Source of the DNA: Pseudoflavonifractor sp. AF19-9AC
GTDB taxonomy: Bacteria; Bacillota; Clostridia; Oscillospirales; Oscillospiraceae
Direction of reading: 5' to 3'
Assembly (NCBI RefSeq): GCF_003478995.1
Contig: NZ_QUGI01000005.1
Location: 210,299-274,298, forward strand
Length of the DNA stretch: 64,000 bases
The first letter of the stretch is position 1. Each line of letters opens with the position of its first letter. The position numbers were made by a program, and so were the translations under genes. Under the pieces are notes generated by a model. That model made no database searches, was not told where the DNA came from, and worked only from the letters and a program-made list of their open reading frames with translations. Of this stretch, positions 31,855 to 39,900 are shown piece by piece.

Positions 31855-31860
31855 TGTACA
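31855..31860. repeat. attR core of the ICE (TGTACA)
   Basis: Right partner of 4772-4777. The outer sequence CCGTTG mirrors the left outer CATCGG, and the inner TGTTCCCTT mirrors the left inner AGGGGTACA. Confidence 0.65.
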
Positions 31861-31937
31861 CCGTTGCAAGCTTAGGTTGATACCCATCCAGAACCTGCCA
31901 CACTCCCTATCGCATATAATCTCGCTATTCAATGCTC

Positions 31938-32489
31938 TTAAGGATTAAATAGAATATTATGAAAAATTAGTGTTTCGTTGCTTGCATTATAATAGGAATG
32001 GCGGGAATCAGCTTTAAATCTGATGCTTTCTCCACATCCCAGGTAAAATATATCTTCTCCGATTTTTAATTGTAATTTACCGTAAAAAACTGTAACAAAC
32101 TCAATCGTTCCCCGCATATGTGTATCTGAATCCCACCCATATCCAGGTTGGACTTCAATGTAGTAGACACTAAATCTTTGATTTTCATCCCCTGGAAAGA
32201 CTACATAGTTCTTCAGTTTTGTACTTTCTTCAATAATCGGATCAATATCCGAGAGGCGAACCACTTCATATGGAGCACGCGGTTGTGAAACCAAGGAATT
32301 AAACGGCACCATCATACCATTTGCAACTTTCCAGAGCGTCGAGAGAGATGGATTTCCATTGCCCCGCTCAATCTGTGCTAGCATGGATTTACTAACTCCG
32401 CTCAGCTTCGATAATTCTTCTAAACTTAAATCTTTTTCTTGTCTAATTCGCTTAATATTTCTTGAAACAATCAAATTAATAGTATCCAA
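31938..32489 (-). CDS. XRE-cupin transcriptional regulator
   Basis: A 183-residue regulator. An XRE helix-turn-helix (NIKRIRQEKDLSLEELSKLS, SKSMLAQIERGNGNPS) spans residues 8-62 and a cupin_2 sensor domain spans about 105-180 (PGYGWDSDTHMRGTIEFVTV). The likely start is TTG at 32489 downstream of GAGGG; the frame reaches another TTG at 32522. Such proteins usually control a divergent amino-acid or polyamine gene, here the symporter and MalY-type genes. AT-rich codon use differs from the ICE. Confidence 0.82.
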   Translation of the reverse strand: MDTINLIVSRNIKRIRQEKDLSLEELSKLSGVSKSMLAQIERGNGNPSLSTLWKVANGMMVPFNSLVSQPRAPYEVVRLSDIDPIIEESTKLKNYVVFPGDENQRFSVYYIEVQPGYGWDSDTHMRGTIEFVTVFYGKLQLKIGEDIFYLGCGESIRFKADSRHSYYNASNETLIFHNILFNP

Positions 32490-32672
32490 CTTAAAATCCC
32501 TCTTGACAATATATTGGTACAAGTTATATTATTATATTGCAATGTGACGTGTCATATTACTACACTATCAACAACATACAGAATATTTATCATCATATCT
32601 CATCCATTGATTTTTTTCAACCTCTTTGGGAATATCATGCTTTTTTAGGTGAGAAATAGTGGAGGAAAAATT

Positions 32673-34162
32673 ATGACTGTCAGTGAAATTATTACCGCCG
32701 TTGACAATTTCGCTTGGGGGCCTATTTTAATCATCTTTTCATTGGGTTGTGGAATGTTATTTTCTATTGCATTAAAATTTCCGCAAATTAGACTTTTTAA
32801 ACAAATGTTAGATTGTTCGTTTAAGAACAAAAAAGCTGCGTCAGGGCTAACCCCATTTCAAGCTCTGTCTATCGCGATTGGGGGACGCGTAGGAACTGGT
32901 AATATTACTGGAACAGCCAGCGCAATTATGTTCGGTGGGCCCGGAGCTGTATTTTGGATGTGTGTGATGGCTGTTATTTGTTCGGCCTCTGCATATATTG
33001 AATCTGCACTAGCTCAAATATGGAAACGAAGAGTTAACGGAGAATATGCTGGGGTCCCTCTTTCTATATGGATAAAGGTCTCAAATGCAGGCCAATTGCA
33101 GCATTTTACGGCATCGTTAGTATAGTTTTTCTCATTATCTTTGCAGGCGTACAGACCAATGCCTTCAGTTCTGTTGCTAGTACTAGTTTTAATATTTCCC
33201 CTGTTGCAATTGCAGTATGTTACACTTTACTTCTTGTTATAGTTATTTTCGGCGGCGCTAAGGTAATTGCTAGTGTTGCGGATAAAGTAGTCCCTTTTAT
33301 GTCCGTTGCTTATGTAGCGGTAGCTTTAATCCTAATTCTCATTAACATTAAAAATGTACCGAGTATGTTCATCCTTATTTTCAGTTCCGCTTTCAGCACA
33401 AATGCAGTTTTTGGCGGACTAGTAGGTTCTGCTATTTCGTGGGGCGTGCGACGGGGTGTTTTTTCTAACGAAGCTGGTTTAGGCACAGGAGCATGGGTCG
33501 CCGGTTGTGCAGATGTTTCACATCCTGCCAAAGCCGGACTTTCTCAAGCTTTTTCTGTGTTTATCTCTCTGTGCATCTGCTTAGCTACATCATTAATGAT
33601 TCTCGTCACCAATAGTTATAATGTTGTTCAAGCAGACGGAGTTCAAATTGTGGCTTATATCAATGGTAACTATGATATATTTGCAACTGAAGCCATTAAT
33701 ACAGTAGTAAATGGGTTTGGCTCTATTTTTATCACTATTGCTATGTTCCTATTCACTTTCACAACTATCATGGCTTATTCCATGTACCTTAGCCGTATCT
33801 ATTATTACTTTTTCAGCGATCACATTGATAATCCTTCTGTAAAGTTAATAAATATTGCTATTAATGTAGCTACTATCATGTTAGGGTTTGTTGGTCCCTT
33901 GGTCAGTTCCACCACAATTTGGAATCTTGCTTCGGCTCTTTGTGGACTGCTATCTCTGGTAAACCTTGCATGCCTTGCTCTGTTATATAAACCAGGAGTA
34001 TCTACTTTGCGCGATTATGAAGCTCAATTGAAACACGGACTTGACCCGGTGTTTATACCTGAGCGGTGTGGCATCGAAAATGCGGAATTATGGCATAGAA
34101 TTATTGCGGAAGACTACGCGGATGAACTAAAAGCGTACAAGCAGGTATTTCCTGATAAGTGA
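32673..34162 (+). pseudogene. AGCS-family sodium:alanine symporter with frameshift
   Basis: Two overlapping frames together make one AGCS transporter. Frame 1 (ATG 32673, GGAGG 7 nt before) carries the N-terminus with FQALSIAIGGRVGTGNITGT; it runs out just after GEYAG. Frame 2 (33068-34162) continues with MDKGLKCRPIAAFYG and the rest, including EAGLGTGAWVAGCADV. Adding one G to the GGGG run at 33051-33054 restores GEYAGGPSFYMDKGL, the normal AGCS sequence. So a single-base deletion (or sequencing error) splits the gene. It imports small amino acids with Na+; linked genes suggest a sulfur amino acid or alanine-like substrate. Confidence 0.85.
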
Positions 34163-34221
34163 TCTACACATATCGTAATATAAATCTTTCATTAGGCAGA
34201 ATAGAGAAAGGAGAATATATC

Positions 34222-35409
34222 ATGGGAAAAATGAACTTGGATGTCCTCTATAACAGAAAAGGAACTGATTGTGTAAAATGGGACCATAAAGACTTTGTCG
34301 ATAGTAGAGTATCAGATGACGCTTTACCTTTATGGCTCTCAGACATGGAGTTCAAAGTTGCTGATGAAATCACAGACGCTTTGATAAAGCGGATTGAACA
34401 CGGATTTCTTGGACATTCCATGCCTGGTGACAATTATTTTCAAGCTGTGCAAGGTTGGTATAAACGGCGTTTTAATTGGACAATAAAAAAAGATTCTATT
34501 TTTTACTCTCCTGGTGTTCTTCCCGCTCTTGGCTTCGTATTAAGAGGCTTTACGAAGGAAGGCGACGGTATTATCATTCAGGAACCCGTCTTTTATCCTT
34601 TTGCTGAATTGATTAATGGAACAAACAGGAAAGTCGTAAACAATCAATTAATTAACGATAACGAAAATTATAGTATCGATTTTTCTGACCTAGAGCGCAA
34701 AGTGAAGGATCCTAACAATACAATGATGATTCTGTGTTCCCCGCATAATCCCGTTGGAAGAGTTTGGACCAAAGAAGAACTAACCAAGATTATCAATTTG
34801 TGTCGTGAAAACGATGTTTTGATTTTTTCTGATGAATTGCATTGTGATGCAACACGCTCCGGTGTAACTCATACGCCTACTATGACAATAACGGATTATA
34901 ACAAAATTATCACAGCAGTTGCATTAGGAAAAACTTTCAATGTTGGTGGCGTTCCCATTTCACAAATTATTATTGATGATGAAGAATTAAGAAAGATATG
35001 GTACAGAGAAACTAGGCTTAAGCACTATATTAGTTTTGCCCCGCCTCTGGATATGGTTTTAACGGAAACAGCGTATAACAAGTGTGAATACTGGGTGGAT
35101 GAAGTAATGGAGTATGTTGAAGATAATTTTGATTTTTTAGTTAAGTATCTTCAAGAACATCTCCCAAAAACGAAATACAAAAAGCCTGAAGGAACATTCT
35201 TGGCATGGATAAATTTTGGCGCCTATGTTGACTATGAAGAGCTATTTGAATTGCTAATTACAAAATATAATGTTTTGATTGAAAACGGTCGTACATTTGG
35301 TGAATCCGGGGCTGGATATTTTAGAATGACAGTTGCTTGTCCAAGAAGCTTTCTTAAAGAGGGGCTAGATCGAATTGTGGCGGCGATTAATGAGTTAACC
35401 AGTAAGTAA
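34222..35409 (+). CDS. MalY/PatB-type PLP-dependent C-S lyase/aminotransferase
   Basis: A 395-residue fold-type I enzyme. Landmarks are LPLWLSDMEFKVADEITDAL (N-terminal MalY/PatB feature), CSPHNPVGRVW, FSDELHCDATRSG and the PLP lysine in LGKTFNVGG, plus the C-terminal Arg in GYFRMTVACPRSF. PatB/MalY enzymes cleave cystathionine or cysteine-type thioethers to pyruvate, ammonia and a thiol. ATG follows GAAAGGAGAATATATC, 60 nt after the symporter, so both probably form one operon under the XRE-cupin regulator. Confidence 0.87.
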   Translation: MGKMNLDVLYNRKGTDCVKWDHKDFVDSRVSDDALPLWLSDMEFKVADEITDALIKRIEHGFLGHSMPGDNYFQAVQGWYKRRFNWTIKKDSIFYSPGVLPALGFVLRGFTKEGDGIIIQEPVFYPFAELINGTNRKVVNNQLINDNENYSIDFSDLERKVKDPNNTMMILCSPHNPVGRVWTKEELTKIINLCRENDVLIFSDELHCDATRSGVTHTPTMTITDYNKIITAVALGKTFNVGGVPISQIIIDDEELRKIWYRETRLKHYISFAPPLDMVLTETAYNKCEYWVDEVMEYVEDNFDFLVKYLQEHLPKTKYKKPEGTFLAWINFGAYVDYEELFELLITKYNVLIENGRTFGESGAGYFRMTVACPRSFLKEGLDRIVAAINELTSK

Positions 35410-35498
35410 CATGGAATACCTTTCATTTAAGTAAGGTATATATAATTCTTCCTATAAAGCGTTTACCATGATGTATAATTAATATTTTTTCTCTGATG

Positions 35499-35540
35499 AC
35501 GGAGTGCAGATAGTTAATCACTGTCTACACTCCGTTTTTT
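35499..35540 (+). terminator. Terminator of the symporter/MalY operon
   Basis: ACGGAGTG(c)AGA ... TCT(a)CACTCCGT followed by TTTTT. Confidence 0.8.
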
Positions 35541-36101
35541 AACATATGCTAAATAGGAAATGCACTTTATTTAAGGAGCATATTCTCCTGTTTTATTAAA
35601 AGCCAGCGTACTTATATACGCTGCCGCTCTCCTCCAGCCCTCCATTTTATTTCCAATCAACCCATCAACCGAAACAAAATGGAGGACAAGCTATGACAAC
35701 GATCAATCTGAAAGATTTTTAGGCATTATTAAAAACACGTGTCGCCGCCGGGGTGTTCTGTCGTTCCGTCAAGTTGGGTCGGCACTAACAACAAGTCTGG
35801 AACTCAGTTCAGTCTATCTTTGTTAACAGCATGCTAAAATTATTTCATCTTAAACCTCAAAATAAATCTCAGAGGCCATACAGATCTTTGAGCTAACGCA
35901 GTTTATACTTTCCTTTGGTTGTCTTTGGTGGAGCGGATGGTTAAAACCTTCTTTTTGAATTTTTCTGACCACACAATCAGCCACAGACAGTGGCGGAACA
36001 GCCGGAATGCCCATCTTTCAAAAGTTGAAGAAATAAATCTGTTCGTAGCAAAGAGGCTATAAACAAGCAAAAAATATTACAAAAAATCAAAAAGTAGCGT
36101 T
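35541..36101. other. Gene-poor junction
   Basis: No intact gene. It contains the 5' remnant of an ICE sigma-like gene (35655-35722); otherwise only short AT-rich, stop-rich sequence is seen. Confidence 0.6.
35655..35722 (+). pseudogene. 5' remnant of an ICE sigma-like gene
   Basis: An ATG at 35693 behind GGAGG encodes MTTINLKDF then stop. The start and leader (AACCGAAAC ... GGAGG) parallel the resident ICE sigma-like gene (leader AACCGAAACGGAGG, start MAIINLRDY). Probably a relic of another ICE. Confidence 0.5.
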
Positions 36102-36144
36102 GACGTGCGGGAGGTCACAGGTTCAAGTCCTGTATCGTCCACCA
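36102..36144 (+). tRNA. 3' end of a tRNA (attachment-site duplicate)
   Basis: GGTC, the T-arm (ACAGG-TTCAAGT-CCTGT) and the acceptor strand ATCGTCC-A-CCA are intact, but the D-arm and anticodon arm are missing. Such a partial tRNA is the usual footprint of tyrosine-integrase insertion. Its amino-acid identity cannot be assigned. Confidence 0.7.
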
Positions 36145-36147
36145 TGT

Positions 36148-36184
36148 AAAACCCTTGAAACCAAACGGTTTCAAGGGTTTTTTC
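36148..36184 (+). terminator. Terminator after the tRNA fragment
   Basis: AACCCTTGAAACC-aaac-GGTTTCAAGGGTT followed by TTTTC. Confidence 0.85.
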
Positions 36185-36242
36185 TTTGCCTCGACCGCTT
36201 TTACCCTTATTTTACCCTTATTGAGGCTTGCTCCGAACCAGG

Positions 36243-36353
36243 TTAGGCAGACACGCTTTGAATGAACTTCTCCATGCGGTCCGCGCTGGCCTGTTTCATC
36301 TGGGCTGTCACATGGCCGTAGACGTCCAAGGTAGTGGTGCAGCTTGCAAGGTT
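36243..36353 (-). pseudogene. C-terminal remnant of a tyrosine integrase
   Basis: The minus frame ending with TAA at 36243-36245 encodes TTTLDVYGHVTAQMKQ then SADRMEKFIQSVSA, the C-terminus with the active-site Tyr (DVYGH) of phage/ICE integrases. The frame is lost beyond 36353. It lies 100 bp from the tRNA 3' fragment, consistent with a degraded integrated element. Confidence 0.75.
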
Positions 36354-36920
36354 CTTTTTTCGGAAAACCCCAATTGCCAAAGAGATCTTCTGATGGTTCA
36401 AATCCGTATTTTTTCGAGTAAATTCTCAGCGTCTGTTTGTCAATTTTCGGGAGATGACAGATCTCTTCGATGGTGTAAAGTCCTTCATCCCTTTGTAGTC
36501 AATGTATTTTGTTTGCAATACCTCGCCTTGTAGTATTTTAGGAACATGGAGCATGGCCTAAAACGCCTGATCGCAATTCACCGTTCCTTATACTGCGGTT
36601 AAAGATTTCATTTCAAGTCAATTTATATGATACTGTTTAGTTTTTCTATTAAAATATAACACGTTTTCGCAATCATAGGGTTTGAAGGACATAACTCATA
36701 CACTTATGCCAAATAAAGGATGGCTCATCTTATAAGCATTACATGGTTTGGTTGAATATATTCAACAATTGCTTGCAATCAACCTCGACTTGCAACTCGC
36801 GGCAGAGCAGAAATCCTAAATAATTTGCAGTATTGTCTTATTTTGAAGACAATAAAAATGCACTAAAATGTAGCGTAGAGGCAAGAAAACTTTAGTCTAT
36901 TCTGCTGACTCGGAGGGAGA
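36354..36920. other. AT-rich intergenic region before the surface protein
   Basis: No gene seen. Features: palindrome GGTTGAATATATTCAAC (36752-36768 approx.) and stem ATTGTCTT-atttt-GAAGACAAT (about 36833-36853). Either may regulate the downstream gene. Confidence 0.5.
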
Positions 36921-39900
36921 ATGCATATGATGAAAAAGTTTTTATCTATTGCTGTGCTATTCGCACTTTTATGTGGATTACTGCCAGCCACAGCTTGGGC
37001 CAGCTACCCTGTGCCAGATTATGGACCAGGGGACGCGCTGGAGAAATTTGAAAGAGGTACTCCTATGTCTGTGGCCCACCGAGCGGCGTGGCGCATGGGG
37101 CCGGAGAACTCGCTCATTGCCATTGAGGCTGGTATTGATATGGGAATCGATGTGGTGGAGCTGGACGTAAAGTTAACCAGCGACAAGGAGGTCGTGTTGT
37201 CCCATGACAAAACCATTGATCGCTGCGTCATGGGCAGCGGAACTGTTTCCAGCTTCACCTGGGAGCAACTGAAAGAAATGCCTGTTAAACCCGGACAGGG
37301 GGGCAGCAGTGCGTATACTCTGAGCCAAAGCGACGCAGAGCTTTTAAACGCCCTGCCTTCCTATGCCCAGCATTCCGGTCAGGCCGTGGAAGGTGGGACA
37401 ATCCCTCTGGCGCGGCTGGATGACGCCATTGACCTGATCGATAAGCGGTGCATGATTAACCTGGATCACTGCTTCAGTCAGGATTTGTTTGTGGCGTGCT
37501 ATCAGGAGTTCCGGGAGAAGGATTTTCTGGACTATGTGTTCTTTAAAAACTCGGTTAGTGCTGACACTATGAACCAGTGGTATGCTGCTGCGGCGGAGAG
37601 CTGGAACAGCGCTCACCCGGAGGATACCATCACCGCGGAAAAGGTTCAGCAGAGTATTAAGTACGTTTATATCATTGGAGATGCCAGTTATGATGCTCCA
37701 CAGTCCCATCTGGAGAACGGGGATAACCTTGTAATGGTGGAGATCGTGATCCAAGACGACAGCGAGGACCGCCAGGTCCAGAATGTGGTGGAGCCATGGT
37801 GCAAAGAAAATGGTGTGGCCATGTTCGTCAACACCATGTGGAGCGGTCTGTGCAGCACGAAGCCGGACACAGAGACAACCTGGGCAGAGATGCTGGATCG
37901 GGGTTATGCGGCTATCCAGACCGATCGGCCCAGCGAGCTGTCCTGCTACTTACACGAGATCAACTCTGCCCGTCGGGCAGAGGATGTGGTGCAGGCAGAG
38001 CACTTCCATAATTTCCCCTACGACAGCTACGGATTTTCTGTCCCGGTGGCCTGCGACGATTCTCTCAACAAAACAGTACAGGGAATGCACAGCGGGGACT
38101 GGATGAGCTATGAAAACATTCAGTTTGACGGCAGCGAGGATCTGATTAACCTGAAGGCGGCCGGTCTGGCGGAGGACGTGTCCGTGCACTTTTACGTGGA
38201 CGCCCTGGATGCCGACCACCTGATCGCCACAGCGGAGATGGACAAAACCGGGGGAGTCTATCAAACCATTACCGCCTCCATGACCAGGGAGGTACCTGCC
38301 GGGGCCCACACCCTGTATGTTGAGGCCTCTGGTATGCCCGGAAACAGTTTGGTTTCCCTGGACTGCTTCCAGTTTGTATCCCTGGAAGATATGACAGGCG
38401 ATGCAGTAATTCAGCCGGTTCAGGTGGTCACCGAGCCAGGGGTTCTGCCTCAGCTTCCTGCTACTGTTGACGTCCGCTTTGATAGTGGTGTGTTCGGTCT
38501 GCCAGTGGATTGGGAAAACATTTCCACCGACAGCTACCAGGCAGAGGGCGAATTTACCGTGCTGGGCTATGTGGATGCGCTGGAGCGCTACATTGAGGCC
38601 ACCGTTACCGTGCGCACTCTGGTGGGCGAAATCCCTCAGGAGGGGCTGGCCCTTTGGCTGGACGCTGCAAAGGGCGTTACCACCGATGAGAGCGGCAACG
38701 TCACCCAGTGGGCGTCCCAGGCTGGTGAAATCACAGCAACCTTGAAGACAGGTAATCCCTCGCTGAGACCGGTAGGACAGGGAAAGGGCATCTATTTTGA
38801 CGGATCAACCGCCTTTGACCTATCCATGGATGGGGAAAATACCTTCTGGAATAACAAGGAAGAATTCACTGTGCTGCTCTATACTTCTGCAGAACTGGAT
38901 ACTCGGGGAGCCGAGAGCGGAACATATAGCCAGTACAACAGCGTTTTGTATTTTGGTGAGACTGCCGATTGGGGCAGCGCATATTTTACCCCCAGCCAGA
39001 ACGAGGTGATTTTCCGTTTTGGCAGCGGAACCAGTCAGGACTACGGCACCACCTATGAGCGGGACCAGAATATTGGTTCTATTTTCACCGGCACTGCTAT
39101 CCGCAAGGATGGTCTGAATAATTCCATTTTTGTGGATGAGGAGCTGATATACGACGGAAGAGCTGCTTCTTCGGAGACAAAGAATATCTCCTCCTCCGGC
39201 TGGATCGGGCTTGGAAAAAACAACAACTATTTTAAGGGCACCGTGTGTGAGGTCCTGATCTACGACAGGGCTCTGAGCGATCAGGAGATTGCCGCGGCTC
39301 AGCGGAGCCTGGCAGAGAAGTACGCCCAGGAGATCACGGAGGTAGAGCCTGTTTCGGTTACCTGTACCGAAGGAGTGGCGCCTGTCCTGCCTGATATGGT
39401 ACATGTTACCTTTGACAGCGGCCTGGAGATGGACCTTCAGGTAGCTTGGGACACGCCCGACCCCCGCTCTTACCTGCAGGCGGGGTCCTTCCAAGTAACA
39501 GGCAAGCTGGGGAACGGATACCAAGTGACGGCCCAAGTCACGGTCACCGCTTCCGACTCCTCCAGTTTCGAGGACCTGCAGGACCAGCTCCTGCTCCGCT
39601 TCTCTGCCCAAAGCGGTATCACAAAAGACGAAGACAACAAGGTCTCCCAGTGGGACGGCACTGTCAGCGGGCAAACCGCCGTTTCTGCCGCCCAGAGCAA
39701 TTCTGCTGCCCAGCCCACGGCCATTGTGGATGGGGAGGGCCAGATCACAGGGGTCCATTTTGACGGAAACGATATTCTGCCCTTCTCCTTGGAACGAGAC
39801 ACTTTCAATGGGAAGAAGGAACTCACCGCTGTAATATACAGCAAGCCGGAGCAAGCAGCGCCTTCCGGAATTAAAAATAACCACAACAATTCGGTGCTGT

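Larger units (their letters stand above)
4772..31860 (-). mobile_element. Tn1549/CTn-family integrative conjugative element, ~27.1 kb
   Basis: It is bounded by TGTACA cores and encodes a large serine recombinase, a relaxase with MobC, VirD4, VirB4, VirB6, PrgI and NlpC/P60 transfer proteins, ArdA, a DNA methyltransferase and a ParB-like protein. It also carries a two-component system/ABC exporter cargo. The gene order matches the Tn1549/C. difficile CTn backbone but is compact: no topoisomerase, helicase or LtrC-like gene is seen. A family of 23-bp palindromes marks the backbone and is absent from the cargo. Confidence 0.85.
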
